64,000 nucleotides of DNA, taken from NCBI GenBank assembly GCA_963813355.1, contig CAWEYS010000005.1, forward strand, positions 1 to 64,000, written 5' to 3'. The stretch's first letter is position 1. Every line of letters begins with the position of its first letter. Under the pieces are notes generated by a model. It searched no databases and was not told the origin of the DNA. It saw only the letters and a program-made list of their open reading frames with translations. Positions 10,571 to 21,905 of the stretch are shown here, one piece after another. The translations under genes were made by a program, and so were the position numbers. This DNA comes from DATAGF01 sp963813355. Its GTDB lineage: Bacteria; Actinomycetota; Thermoleophilia; Miltoncostaeales; Miltoncostaeaceae.

Positions 10571-11805
10571 GCGATCTCGACCGTCCAGGCGATGATCCGC
10601 GACTCGCTCGACCACTGCGTCAAGTGCACGATCTGCGAGACGTTCTGCCCGGTCGCGGCCGCGACGCCCCTCTTCCCAGGCCCCAAGTACGTCGGCCCCC
10701 AGGCCGAGCGCTACCGGAGCGCGGACGGGCCGTCGCCGGACCAGTCGCTCGACTACTGCTCCAGCTGCGGCATCTGCACCCAGGTCTGCCCACAGGGCGT
10801 GAAGATCGCGGAGATCAACTCCCAGGCGCGGGCGCTGATGAAGGCCGAGCGCGGCATCCCGCTGCGCGACCGGCTGATCGCGCGGCCGACCCTGGCGGGC
10901 CGCCTCGGCGCCCCGGTCGCGCCGATCGCCAACTGGACCCTGCGCAACCGGCTCATCCGCTCAGCGGTCGAGCGGACGCTCGGCATCCACCGCTCGGCGC
11001 CGACGCCGCGCTGGGCGGGGCGCACGCTCCAGTCCTGGGCCCGCCGCACCGGCCACCGCCGGCCCCCCGAGCCCGGCGCGCTCAGGGCGGTGGTGTACTT
11101 CCACGGCTGCGGCGCCAACTACTACGAGCCCGACATGGGCCGGCGGGCCGTCGAGGTGCTGGAGCACAACGGGCTGGACGTGATCATCCCCCGCCAGGGG
11201 TGCTGCGGGCTGCCGCTGCAGAGCAACGGCATCTTCGACGACGCCCGCCGCTACGTCCGCAGCCTTGCCGCCCGGCTCGCGCCCTACGCGCGCGCCGGGC
11301 ACGACATCGTCGCCACCTCCACGAGCTGCGGCCTGATGCTCAAGCGCGAGGCCGAGGAGATCCTCGGCGTCGAGGACGCCGACCTCAGGCCGTGCGCGGG
11401 CGCCTGTACGACATCTGCGAGTACCTCGCCCTGATGCACGAGCGCGGCGAGCTGCGGACCGACTTCCGAGCAGCTCACCTGGCGGTGCCCTACCACGCCC
11501 CCTGCCAGCAGCGCGGCCACGGCATCGGCACGCCCGCCCTCGACCTGATGGCCCTGGTGCCGGGGCTCGAGGCGACCCAGGTCGACGCGACCTGCTGCGG
11601 CATCGCGGGCACCTACGGCCTCAAGCGCGAGAAGTACGAGATCGCGATGGCCGTCGGGAAGCGGCTGTTCGACCAGGTGCGCGCCTCGGGGTCGGACGAG
11701 GCGGTCTGCGACTCCGAGACCTGCCGCTGGCAGATCACCCACGCCACGGGCGTGCCGTCGGTCCACCCGGTCGAGGTCCTCCACCGCGCCTACGGCCTGG
11801 GCTGA
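10567..11805 (+). CDS. glpC: Glycerol-3-phosphate dehydrogenase subunit C (frameshifted)
   Basis: Iron-sulfur subunit that anchors GlpAB and passes electrons to the quinone pool. Two ferredoxin clusters are visible, CVKCTICETFCPV and CSSCGICTQVCPQ, then two CCG domains with GCCGLP and CCGIAG. The ATG at 10567 overlaps the glpB stop (ATGA), but the ferredoxin frame is only open from ATG 10592, so either the start is 10592 or one extra base lies near 10574. A second shift at about 11388-11392 moves the frame; YDICEYLALMHERGEL then continues collinearly to the end. The reconstructed length, about 404 aa, fits GlpC. Confidence 0.87.
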   Translation: MSDLDRPGDDPRLARPLRQVHDLRDVLPGRGRDAPLPRPQVRRPPGRALPERGRAVAGPVARLLLQLRHLHPGLPTGREDRGDQLPGAGADEGRARHPAARPADRAADPGGPPRRPGRADRQLDPAQPAHPLSGRADARHPPLGADAALGGAHAPVLGPPHRPPPAPRARRAQGGGVLPRLRRQLLRARHGPAGRRGAGAQRAGRDHPPPGVLRAAAAEQRHLRRRPPLRPQPCRPARALRARRARHRRHLHELRPDAQARGRGDPRRRGRRPQAVRGRLYDICEYLALMHERGELRTDFRAAHLAVPYHAPCQQRGHGIGTPALDLMALVPGLEATQVDATCCGIAGTYGLKREKYEIAMAVGKRLFDQVRASGSDEAVCDSETCRWQITHATGVPSVHPVEVLHRAYGLG

Positions 11806-11821
11806 GGGCGGAGGGGCGGCG

Positions 11822-14320
11822 ATGGTCGGGATCGTCGTCGTCTCGCACAGCGCCCGGCTGGCCGCGGGTGTGGTCGAGCTGGCGCGGGAGATGGCCGGCG
11901 GCGAGGTCCCGATCGCCGCGGCGGGGGGGCTCGACGAGCCCGGGGAGCCCCTGGGCACGGACGCGGTCCGGGTCATGGCGGCCCTCCAGGAGGTGGGCGA
12001 GCGGGCCGACGGCGGCACCCTCGTCCTGATGGACCTCGGCTCGGCGATCCTCAGCGCCGAGACGGCGCTCGACTTCCTCGACGAGGACGCGCGGGCGAAG
12101 GTGATGCTGCTGGAGGCGCCCCTGGTCGAGGGCGCGGTCGCCGCGGCGGCGGCGGCGCGCGCCGGCGCGTCGCTCGACGAGGCCGCGGCCGAGGCCCGCC
12201 GCGGGCTGGCCGGCAAGGAGGCCCACCTGGGGGCCGAGGCGGCGGATGCCGAGCCCGCCGAGGCGGCCGCGGACGACGGCGAGGGCTGGCTCAGCGCCAC
12301 CGCCGTCGTGGGGGGCGAGCACGGGCTCCACGCCCGCCCCGCCGCCGCGGTGGTGCGGGCCGCCGCCGGCCTGGACGCCGAGATCCGCATCGAGAACGTC
12401 ACCGCCGGGCGCGGCCCGGCGGGCGCCCGCAGCCTGACCGCCCTCTCGACGCTCGGGGCGCTGCGCGGCCACACGGTCCGGATCCTCGCCCGCGGGCCCC
12501 AGGCCTCCGAGGCCCTCACGGCCGTCGCGGCCCTGGTCGCCGAGGAGGATGGCGCCGCGGCCGCCCCGCCACCGGCGCCCGAGCCCCTGGCCGACGACGC
12601 TGCGCCCGCGCCCGCCGCCGGCGAGGTGCTGCGCGGCGTCCCGGCGTCCCCCGGGCAGGCGGCCGGGCCGGCGAGGACCATCGGCGCGGAGGGCCCCCCG
12701 CTCCCGGACGCGCCGGCCGGGCCCCCCGAGGAGGAGCGGGCCGCGCTGGCCGCCGCCCGCGAGGCCGTCGCGGCCGACCTGCGCGACCTGCGCGCCTCGG
12801 CCGCCGAGCGGGCCGGGGCCGAGGCCGCCGACATCGTCGACGCCCAGATCCTGCTGCTCGGCGACGAGGCGCTGGTCGAGGCGTCCGAGGCCGCGATCGC
12901 CGCGGGCGCCCCCGCGGCGCGCGCGTGGGACGACGCCGTCCGCTCGGCCGCCCGAGGCTACGAGGCTCTCGACGACGAGTACCTGCGCGTGCGAGCAACC
13001 GATCTCCTCGACGTGGGGCGGCGGGTGCTCGCCCGGCTGGCGGGTGCCGGCCCCGAGGCGGACGACGGGGAGGCCGCGGCGGCGATCCTCGTCGCCGGGG
13101 AGGTGGGCGCGGCCGACGCGGCGGGGCTCGACCCCGACCGCGTCGCGGGGCTGGCGACGGCCGGCGGCGGGCCGACGTCGCACGCGGCGATCATCGCGCG
13201 GGCGCTGGGCATCCCGGCCGTCGCCGGCCTGGGGCCGGGCATCCTCGCCGTCGCCGAGGGGACGCCGCTCCTGCTGGACGGCGACGCCGGGGCCGTCGTC
13301 GTGGCCCCGGACGCCGAGGCGGTCGCCGCCCACGAGGCCCGCCGCGACGAGACTGCGCGCCGCGCCGTCGCCGCCCGCGCGCGCGCCGGCGAGCCCGCGG
13401 TCACGCGGGACGGCCGCCACATCGAGGTCGCGGCCAACGCCGGGGCGCCCGGCGACGTCGAGCGCGCCGTCGCCGAGGGCGCCGACGGCGTCGGCCTCTT
13501 CCGCACCGAGTTCCTCTTCCTGGGCCGCGACTCGGCCCCCGGCGAGGACGAGCAACGGGCCGCCTACGCGGCGGCCGCGGCGGCGCTCGGCGGCCGGCGC
13601 CTGGTGCTGCGCACCCTCGACGCCGGCGCCGACAAGCCGCTGCCCTACCTCGGCCAGCCGGCCGAGGAGAACCCGTTCCTCGGCGTGCGCGGGCTGCGCC
13701 TGTCGCTCGCCCGCCCCGAGCTGCTGCTCATCCAGCTGCGCGCCGCCCTGCAGGCCGCCGCCCAGGCCCCCCTGGGGATCATGTTCCCCATGGTCAGCGA
13801 GGCCGGCGAGCTGCGCGAGGCCCTGGGGCTCCTCGACGAGGCCCGCCGGTCGCTCGCGGACGAGGGCCGGGGCGCCGGCGAGGTCGAGGTGGGCGCGATG
13901 GTCGAGGTCCCCGCCGCCGCGCTGGCCGCCGCCGCGCTCGCCGCCCAGGTCGACTTCCTGTCGATCGGCACCAACGACCTCGTCCAGTACACGATGGCCG
14001 CCGAGCGGGGCAACGCCGGCCTGGCCCGCCTCTCCGACCCGGTGCACCCTGCCGTGCTGCGGCTGATCGCCGGGGTCGCCGAGGCCGCGTCGCGTCACGC
14101 CTGCCGGGTCGCGGTGTGCGGCGAGGCGGCCTCGGACCCGGCGGCGATCCCGCTGCTCGTGGGGCTCGGCGTCGACGAGCTGAGCGTCGCCCCGGGGCGG
14201 GTCCCGCTCGTCAAGGAGGCCGTGCGCGCGCTCGACCTGGAGAGCGCGCGCCGGCTGGCGGCCGAGGCGCTCGGCCTGGAGGACGCTGCCGCGGTGCGCG
14301 AGCTGGTGACCGCCGGCTAG
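11822..14320 (+). CDS. dhaM: Multidomain PEP phosphotransferase: DhaM EIIA - HPr - Enzyme I
   Basis: Phosphoryl donor for DhaKL, built as one 832-aa chain. An N-terminal EIIA-Man-like domain of DhaM has IVVVSHSARLA, whose His is the phospho-acceptor. HPr (about residues 155-245) has GLHARPAA with the active His. A full Enzyme I follows (about 260-832) with GGGPTSHAAI (active His), TEFLFLGR, FPMVSEAGE, SIGTNDLVQYT and VAVCGEAASDP with the catalytic Cys. E. coli DhaM carries only a truncated Enzyme I part; here the PEP-binding domain is present, so this protein could phosphorylate itself from PEP without separate PtsI and PtsH. It follows glpC by 16 bp, so it is probably co-transcribed with dhaKL. 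Confidence 0.93.
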   Translation: MVGIVVVSHSARLAAGVVELAREMAGGEVPIAAAGGLDEPGEPLGTDAVRVMAALQEVGERADGGTLVLMDLGSAILSAETALDFLDEDARAKVMLLEAPLVEGAVAAAAAARAGASLDEAAAEARRGLAGKEAHLGAEAADAEPAEAAADDGEGWLSATAVVGGEHGLHARPAAAVVRAAAGLDAEIRIENVTAGRGPAGARSLTALSTLGALRGHTVRILARGPQASEALTAVAALVAEEDGAAAAPPPAPEPLADDAAPAPAAGEVLRGVPASPGQAAGPARTIGAEGPPLPDAPAGPPEEERAALAAAREAVAADLRDLRASAAERAGAEAADIVDAQILLLGDEALVEASEAAIAAGAPAARAWDDAVRSAARGYEALDDEYLRVRATDLLDVGRRVLARLAGAGPEADDGEAAAAILVAGEVGAADAAGLDPDRVAGLATAGGGPTSHAAIIARALGIPAVAGLGPGILAVAEGTPLLLDGDAGAVVVAPDAEAVAAHEARRDETARRAVAARARAGEPAVTRDGRHIEVAANAGAPGDVERAVAEGADGVGLFRTEFLFLGRDSAPGEDEQRAAYAAAAAALGGRRLVLRTLDAGADKPLPYLGQPAEENPFLGVRGLRLSLARPELLLIQLRAALQAAAQAPLGIMFPMVSEAGELREALGLLDEARRSLADEGRGAGEVEVGAMVEVPAAALAAAALAAQVDFLSIGTNDLVQYTMAAERGNAGLARLSDPVHPAVLRLIAGVAEAASRHACRVAVCGEAASDPAAIPLLVGLGVDELSVAPGRVPLVKEAVRALDLESARRLAAEALGLEDAAAVRELVTAG

Positions 14321-15073
14321 TCGATCAGGGCCCCGCAGCTGATGTTGACCGCGGCCGCGGTCAGCGTCCGCGCCCGGTCGGAGGCGACGAAGGCCGCCAC
14401 GTTGCCGACGTCCTCGAGCGTCGCGGCCCGGCCCAGCATCGTGGGGCTGACGATGCTCTCGACGATCTTCTCCCGGCCCTCGAAGCCCTCAGGGAGGGAC
14501 TCGGGCACGCCGCCGGTGCGAAGGGTGACGACGCGGATACCGTGGCGCCCGAGCTCCGCCGAGAGCTGGCGCCGCATCTGCTCGATGGCCTCGAAGGCGA
14601 CCTGGGTGCCGCCGATGTAGTAGTCGCGCAGCGGATCGCCCGAGCCGCCGAACGCGAGGATCACCCCCGAGCGGCGCGGGATCATGTGCCGGGCCGCCGC
14701 CCGCGCGGTGAGGAAGGTGGTCCTGACCATCGTCGCGATCTCGCCCGCGAAGTCGTCGAGCGCCATCTCGGCCATGGGGGTGCCGTGCACCGAGTTGTGC
14801 GAGATCGCGTTGAACGAGATGTCGATGCCGCCGGCGCGCGCGGCCACGCTCGTCGGCGTGCGCGTCGACGGCGCCCTCGTCGAGGGCGTCCACGACCGCG
14901 GTCTCCGCCGAGCCCCCGGCCGCCCGGATCTCCTCCGCCACCGCGTCGAGCGTCGCGGGCGTGCGTCCGGCGAGGTGGACCGTCGCCCCCTCGCGCGCGA
15001 ACGCCCGCGCGACCGCGCCGCCGATGGCGCCGCCCCCGCCGTAGATGACGGCCGTCCTGTCGTCGAGCAGCAT
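14317..15073 (-). CDS. SDR-family protein with altered catalytic residues (frameshifted)
   Basis: Short-chain dehydrogenase/reductase fold. The N-terminal frame from ATG 15073 has the nucleotide motif GGGGAIGG and extends to DALDEGAVD. One extra base at about 14848 shifts the frame; the homologous chain resumes as VAARAGGIDISFNAISHN and ends ...NISCGALID. In the aligned YxxxK segment the sequence reads YYIGGTQVAFEAI, with Ile and Gln where the catalytic Tyr and Lys normally sit. It may therefore be a non-classical SDR or a non-catalytic protein. It converges on dhaM with a 4-bp overlap. Substrate unknown. Confidence 0.75.
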
Positions 15074-15137
15074 TCCCGTCTCCTCTCCTGGCTCCCTCGT
15101 ACTGACCGGTGGCGGCGCCGTGACTCATCGGTGCGGG

Positions 15138-15143
15138 TACGGT
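15138..15143 (+). promoter_or_regulatory. -10 element, probably leaderless transcript
   Basis: TACGGT is 7 nt before the GTG start at 15151, the spacing expected if transcription starts at the start codon. No Shine-Dalgarno is visible between them. Confidence 0.4.
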
Positions 15144-15150
15144 TCCGCCC

Positions 15151-16194
15151 GTGAGCACCCCGGTCATCATCACGGGCGGCAGCGGCTTCGTGGGCGGCGC
15201 CGTGCTCGACCGCCTGGTGGCCGCCGGCCGGCCGGTGCGCGCCCTGGCGCGGTCGGACGAGTCGGCCGCGGCGCTGGCGGCCGCGGGGGCCGAGCCGGTG
15301 CGCGGCGACATCCTCGACCCGGCCTCCCTGGAGCGCGCGATGGCGGGCGCCGAGGTCGTCTACCACGCCGCCGGCGTCAACGGGTTCTGCTTCCCCGACC
15401 CGGCGGTCCTCTACCGGGGCAACGTCAACGGAACGCTCAACGTCGTGCGCGCGGCGGCCGCGGCCGGCGTCCGGCGGGTCGTCTACACGTCCTCGGCGGC
15501 GACGATCGGCGAGGAGCCCGGCACCCTCGCCTCCGAGGCCTCCCCCCACCGCGGCCACTTCCTGTCCCACTACGAGCGCTCCAAGCAGCGGGCCGAGGGC
15601 GTCGCACGGTCGGAGGCGGCCCGGCTCGGCCTGGAGCTGGTGTCGGTGAACCCGGCCTCGGTCCAGGGGCCCGGGCGCACGCGCGGGACGGCGCGGATCC
15701 TCATCGACGCCCTCAACGGCCGGCTGCGCCTGGTGGTCGACTCGCGCCTGTCGGTGGTCGACGTGGCCGACTGCGCCGCGGGCCACCTGCTGGCCGAGGA
15801 GCGCGGCGCCCCGGGCGAGCGCTACCTGCTGTCGGGCGCCACCCTGACGGTGCGGGAGGCCGTGGAGCTGCTGGGCCGGATCGCCGGTACCAGGGAGCGG
15901 CCGCAGCGGCTGCCGCCGCCCGTCGCGATGGCGATGGCGGCCGCGGCGGAGGGCGTCGCGCGGGTCCGGGGGCGGCGGCCCTCCGTGTGCCGCGAGATGG
16001 TCAGGACGATCCTCCACGGCCACCGCTACGACGGCTCGCGCGCGGCCCGCGAGCTGGGCCTCGCCTACACGCCGATCGAGGAGTCGCTGCGCCGGACGGC
16101 CGAGTGGTACGTCGAGCAGGGGCTGGTCACGCGCCCCCTGCCGGGCCTGGCCGGGCCGCCAGCGCCCCGCGGTAGTACGACCACGCCGCCATGA
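15151..16194 (+). CDS. NAD-dependent epimerase/dehydratase-like (extended SDR)
   Basis: Extended SDR of 347 aa. An N-terminal Rossmann motif GGSGFVGG (about residues 7-14), a catalytic YERSK (YxxxK, about residues 137-141) with an upstream TSSAATIGE, and NPASVQGPGR are visible. Overall it resembles the dihydroflavonol-4-reductase/HpnA-like group that acts on sugar nucleotides, sterols or hopanoid precursors; the true substrate is unknown. GTG start 15151. Its 3' end overlaps the convergent membrane-protein gene by 68 bp. Unlike the neighbouring SDR at 14317-15073, it has intact catalytic residues. Confidence 0.8.
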   Translation: MSTPVIITGGSGFVGGAVLDRLVAAGRPVRALARSDESAAALAAAGAEPVRGDILDPASLERAMAGAEVVYHAAGVNGFCFPDPAVLYRGNVNGTLNVVRAAAAAGVRRVVYTSSAATIGEEPGTLASEASPHRGHFLSHYERSKQRAEGVARSEAARLGLELVSVNPASVQGPGRTRGTARILIDALNGRLRLVVDSRLSVVDVADCAAGHLLAEERGAPGERYLLSGATLTVREAVELLGRIAGTRERPQRLPPPVAMAMAAAAEGVARVRGRRPSVCREMVRTILHGHRYDGSRAARELGLAYTPIEESLRRTAEWYVEQGLVTRPLPGLAGPPAPRGSTTTPP

Positions 16195-17298
16195 CGCGGC
16201 GGAAGCGCTCCAGCACGTCGTCGAGGAAGGCCTGGCGGTTGCGGGAGTCGCCGAGGGCGACGGCGGCGAAGTAGAGCGAGGCGAACGCGCCGAGCACCAT
16301 CGCGACGCGGACGAGGGCCTCGGTCACCACCACCTCGCGCCCGGCGATGCTGATCTCCAGGAACACGTTCGGCGCCGAGCCGGTCCACTCCCGGGTCAGC
16401 TCCTCGTCCACGACCAGCAGGCCGAAGACGAAGAACGCCGTGCCCACGACCGCGCCCACGATCAGGACGCGGATCGCGAGCGTGAACAGCAGGGCGACGG
16501 CCAGGTTGATCCGCTCGATCTTGTCGAGCGGCGGCGCGGCGGGCGCGACGCCCCGCTCGACGAGCGGCGCGGCGGGCGTCTGGCGCGCGCGGCGCTCCAG
16601 GTCGGGGCCCGGCTCGGGCGACCCGAGCTCGGCGCGCTCGGCGCGCAGCCCCGCCAGGAGGATGACCAGCGCGAGGAGCCCGAAGCCGATCAGCACCGCG
16701 CCGAACCGCCAGCCCTCGAGATCGCCGAACGCCTGCCAGGTCTCCTGCGTCAGCGAGAGGAACAGGAGCACGGCCAGCAGCGGCGGCAGCGCCCGGACCG
16801 CCACCGAGAAGGTCTCGACGAGGCCCTCGAACGCCGGCCGGCCCTGGCTGAGCAGCGGGGCCAGGACCCCGAGGCTCGTGAGCGCGTAGAGGCGACCGCG
16901 ACGCCGGCCGAGCCGAGCGCGATCCACCCCGCGCGCGCCGGGTCGTCCCCGAGGACCAGGCTCGCCACGGCGGGCGTGAGGACGACGACGACGGCCTCGG
17001 CGAAGCCCACGCGCTCGGGGCGCGCGAGCGGCCGCCGGCGCCGGAGGACGTTGGCCACGACCAGCCCCGCGAGGGCCAGCCCGGCGCCGACGAGCACCGC
17101 GAGCCCGCGCTGCCACCACTCCCAGTCGGGCCGCAGGACCAGCGCCAGGGCCAGCAGGAACAGGACCACCAGCACCGGCTGCAGCCGCGTGAGCGTGTCC
17201 TCGCGGGGGTCGTAGTCGGCGACCAGCTGCGGCACCCCGTTGTCGAGGAACCACCGCTCGATCCGGTGCTCCTCCGACGGCGAGATCGCCGCGGTCAC
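16127..17298 (-). CDS. Multi-pass membrane protein of unknown function (frameshifted)
   Basis: I do not recognise a family. The chain starts at GTG 17298, which overlaps the stop of the phosphoesterase gene (GTGA), with a charged N-terminus (EEHRIERWFLDNGVPQ). It then shows about seven or eight hydrophobic segments, including LVVLFLLALALVLRP-like and LAVALLFTLAIRVLIVGAVV-like stretches, and ends in a cytoplasmic tail. The frame breaks at about 16891: after GSAGVAVA the hydrophobic pattern resumes as LYALTSLGVLAPLL in the next frame, as if one base were missing. The 3' end overlaps the convergent SDR gene. Possibly an ion channel or a scaffold. Confidence 0.6.
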
Positions 17299-17946
17299 GG
17301 CGCCGCCCTGATGGGGCGCGTGAGCGGGACGACGCGGGCGGTGAGCCCGGAGGGGCCCGCCTCGATCAGGCCGACGCCGGGGACGTGGGCCGCGGGCGGC
17401 AGGCGACTGCGGAAGCGCCGTAGGCCGCGCGCGGACAGGCTCGACCACGAGTAGCAAGGGTCGAGCTCGGGGATGAAGACGGCGCCCGGGGAGAAGAGGA
17501 GCGCCCCGTCCACCATCCGGTGGACCGGCATGTGGAGGTGCCCGACCACCACGCAGTCCACGTCGCCGAAGCGGCGGCGCATCGCGCCCTCGAAGCCCAG
17601 CAGCACCGTGCGGGCGGTCAGGAGCGAGAGCGCGGCGGCCGGAAGCTCCACGGCCTTGGTGCGCGCGCCGTGGGTGAGCCCGATCCGCCGCCCGCCGGCC
17701 TCCACGACCGCGTCCCTCGGGAGGCCGCCGATGCCCGCCTCCTCATCGTGGTTGCCCGCGCACCGCCACGACCGGCGCGATCCGCCCGAGCTCCTCGAGC
17801 ACCACGACGTCGGTGAGGTCGCCGGCGTGCAGGATCAGGTCGACCCCGTCGAGGACCTCGGCCACCTCACGCGGGCAGGGCGGGGAGGTGCTCGCCCACG
17901 TGCGTGTCGGCCACCACGCCGATCCGCGCCGGGGCGCGCCGCAGGC
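17295..17946 (-). CDS. Metallophosphoesterase, YfcE/MJ0936-like (two frameshifts)
   Basis: Calcineurin-like phosphodiesterase. Joining three frames gives the whole family pattern: VVADTH, ILHAGDLTD, VRGNHDEE, LTHG and VVGHLHMP, which provide the bimetal ligands. Extra bases at about 17871-17876 and 17753-17756 explain both breaks. The start is not clear: homology begins ARIGVVADTH directly after the fabI stop, yet there is no ATG or GTG ahead of it, only an in-frame GTG inside GVVADTH. The stop overlaps the start of the membrane gene that follows. Likely co-transcribed with fabI. Substrate unknown. Confidence 0.72.
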
Positions 17947-18727
17947 CTAGAACCCCATCGCGTGGAAGCCGGCGTCCACGAACAGCGACTCGCCGGTGAT
18001 GCTGGCGGACAGCGGCGACGCCAGGAAGAGGGCGGCGTCGGCGACCTCGTCGGCGGTGATGTCGCGCCGCAGCGGGGCGCGCTCGGCCGCCTGGTCGGCC
18101 ATCGAGCCGAAGCCGGGGATCCCGCGGGCGGCGAGCGTCCGCACCGGCCCGGCCGAGATCGCGTTGACGCGGATGCCGGCGTCGCCGAGGTCCCATGCGA
18201 GGTAGCGGACGATCGCCTCGAGCGCCGCCTTGGCGACCCCCATCACGTTGTAGCCCGGGCACGGCGCGGTCGGCCGCGATGTAGCTCATCGTCATGATCG
18301 ACCCGCCGCCGCCCGCGCGCATGTGCGGCTCGGCCTCGCGGGCGAGCGCCGCCAGCGAGTAGGCCGACACGTCGAGGGCCGTGTGGAAGCCCTCCCGGCC
18401 GGTGTCGACGAAGCGCCCTCCGAGGTCCTCGGCCCGGGCGAAGGCGACGGCGTGGACGAGCGTGTGGAGCCCGCCCAGCGCCTCCGCGGCGCCGGCCACC
18501 GCCGAGGCCACCTGGGCGTCGTCCTGGACGTCCAGGGGCAGCACGGCCTGGCAATGGGAGAGGGTCTCGGCCAGCTTGCGCACGTCGCCCTCGGTGCGCT
18601 CGTTCTGGTAGGTCAGCGCGAGGCGCGCCCCGGCCTCGTCGAGCCGGCGGGCGATCGCCCAGGCGATGCTGCGCTTGTTGGCCACGCCCACGACCAGGCC
18701 GGTCGTTCCGTCGAGCAGATCGGTCAC
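17947..18727 (-). CDS. fabI: Enoyl-ACP reductase (NADH), frameshifted
   Basis: Last reduction of each fatty-acid elongation cycle. From GTG 18727, with GGGAGGA upstream as a ribosome site, the chain reads GLVVGVANKRSIAWAIA, the FabI nucleotide motif, and AVAFARAEDLGG. SYIAADRAVPGYNVMGVAK then shows the FabI-specific Tyr-x6-Lys pair and LSAS and GESLFVDAGFH follow. An extra base at about 18253, inside the VPG-YNV segment, breaks the frame; both sides are otherwise collinear with FabI. An enzyme of this kind is usually essential, so a sequence error is the likely cause. Confidence 0.9.
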
Positions 18728-18849
18728 CCGCGGTCCTCCCAGGAGACGCTCCTCGGGTCGGTGACGGTCGTCCCCCGCCGCCCGGATCGGGCGGCACGCT
18801 ACCACCCCGGCTCCTTGCGCCCGCGACGGCGGACGGCCACGCTCCCTGC

Positions 18850-20256
18850 GTGCAGCGCGCACTCGTCGTCCTCGTCGCCGTCGCCGCCGTGCTGGCGTCG
18901 ACGGGCACGGCGTTGGGGCACGCGGTGCTGGCGTCGTCGTCCCCGGCGGCCGACTCCCGCCTCGCCGCCGCGCCCGAGCAGGTGACGCTGACCTTCAGCG
19001 AGCCGGTCGAGATCGTGCAGAGCGAGGACATCGACGTCGTCGATGCCGAGGGGAACGACGTCACGGGCGGCCCGGCGACGAACGACGCCCAGGCCCGGGT
19101 GGTCGAGATCCCGCTGCGCCCCGGGCTCGCCGACGGGACCTACACGGTGCGGTACAAGGTCGTCTCGTCGGACTCCCACGTCATCGGCGGCGTGCTCGTG
19201 TTCGGCGTCGGGCCGGGCGAGCTCGGCCAGCCGTTCCTCGGGGGGACGAACGACGGCCCCTCCGAGACCGGGCCGTGGGGGGTGAGCTCGCGGTTCCTCG
19301 AGATGGTGGGCCTGGGCGGCCTGGTCGGGCTGCTCGCCTTCCGCTGGCTGGTCTGGGGGCCGGCGGTGCGCGCCGGGGGCGCGGGACGGGACCGCGAGGC
19401 GGTGCTGGGCTGGGGCCGGGACGTCTTCTGGGTCGGGTTCGGCGCGCTCGCGGTCGGGGCCATGCTGGCCGAGGGGTACCTGCTGGTCGTGCAGAGCGCG
19501 AGCGTGCTCGGCACCGGCGTCGTCGAGGCGCTCGGCGACGCGACCGGCATCAGCCAGGTGCTCGGGGACACCCGCTTCGGCTCGCTGGTCCAGCTGCGCG
19601 GGGCCCTGCTCTTCGGCCTCTTCGCCATCGGGGCGATCCAGTTCATCCGCGAGTACGGCAACGCGGGGTCGCCCCGGCCGCCGTCGGCGACCGGCTCGCG
19701 CGTCGGCGCGCTGGTCATGGCCGCCCTGCTGCTGGCGGTGCTCGGCGGCATCGCCGCCCAGGGCCACGCGAGCGTGGCGCCCTGGTCGGGCCTGCAGGTC
19801 GCCGCCCAGCTCGTCCACATCGTCGCCGTGGCCGTCTGGATCAGCGGGCTGGCCCTGGTGGCCCTGACCTACCGCCGGCTCCCGGCCGTGGCGCCGGAGG
19901 ACGGGCCGGCGCTCTCGACCCGGGTCCTGGCCCGCTTCTCGCGGGTGGCCCTGATCGCCGTGGGCCTGGCGGTGCTGACGGGCGTGATCCGCTCGCTGGC
20001 CGAGCTCGACGACCCCGCCGAGCTGTGGAACACCGCCTACGGGCGCAGCATCCTCTTCAAGATCGCCCTCCTGATCCCGATCGCCGCGCTGGCGCTCTAC
20101 AACCGGCGCATCCTGGCGGCCCTGCGGAGGGTCCCGCGGCCCAACATGCCGACGATGCGGCTGGTGCGGCGCATGGCGGCATCCGAGCTCGCGCTGTCGC
20201 TCGCCGTCGTCGTGATCGCCTCCCTGCTCGTGGCGCAGGTGCCCGGCGGGACGTAG
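18850..20256 (+). CDS. CopC-CopD fusion protein, copper resistance/uptake
   Basis: After a signal peptide (about residues 1-23) the mature chain begins HAVLASSSPAAD, the CopC N-terminal His that binds copper. The CopC beta-sandwich follows to about residue 120 (TLTFSEPVEI, YTVRYKVVSSDSHVIGG with a further His). After a linker, eight or so membrane helices form CopD, with HIVAVAVWISG typical of that domain. It should bind copper outside the membrane and move it, or a related signal, across. Start GTG 18850. Another copper-type protein, YcnI, lies at 43512. Confidence 0.88.
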   Translation: MQRALVVLVAVAAVLASTGTALGHAVLASSSPAADSRLAAAPEQVTLTFSEPVEIVQSEDIDVVDAEGNDVTGGPATNDAQARVVEIPLRPGLADGTYTVRYKVVSSDSHVIGGVLVFGVGPGELGQPFLGGTNDGPSETGPWGVSSRFLEMVGLGGLVGLLAFRWLVWGPAVRAGGAGRDREAVLGWGRDVFWVGFGALAVGAMLAEGYLLVVQSASVLGTGVVEALGDATGISQVLGDTRFGSLVQLRGALLFGLFAIGAIQFIREYGNAGSPRPPSATGSRVGALVMAALLLAVLGGIAAQGHASVAPWSGLQVAAQLVHIVAVAVWISGLALVALTYRRLPAVAPEDGPALSTRVLARFSRVALIAVGLAVLTGVIRSLAELDDPAELWNTAYGRSILFKIALLIPIAALALYNRRILAALRRVPRPNMPTMRLVRRMAASELALSLAVVVIASLLVAQVPGGT

Positions 20257-20306
20257 GCTGTCGGCCCGGACCGACGAGCACACCGAGGAAAGGTGTTCCC
20301 CCGCCC

Positions 20307-21901
<1,595 letters not shown>

Positions 21902-21905
<4 letters not shown>

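Noticed and set aside
7807..11805. A 1332-codon open frame across glpA, glpB and glpC
   Set aside because: Only its first and last parts encode GlpA and GlpC; the middle is low-complexity Arg/Gly-rich shadow sequence opposite the glpB frame. It is an effect of high GC.
12925..15048. A 707-codon plus-strand frame across the Enzyme I part of dhaM
   Set aside because: It is an Arg/Gly-rich shadow of dhaM and then antisense to the SDR gene.
17745..17880. Selenocysteine or programmed frameshifting in the phosphoesterase
   Set aside because: Two separate one-base shifts with no slippery site or SECIS-like hairpin, in a window with many similar indels, are better explained by sequence error.
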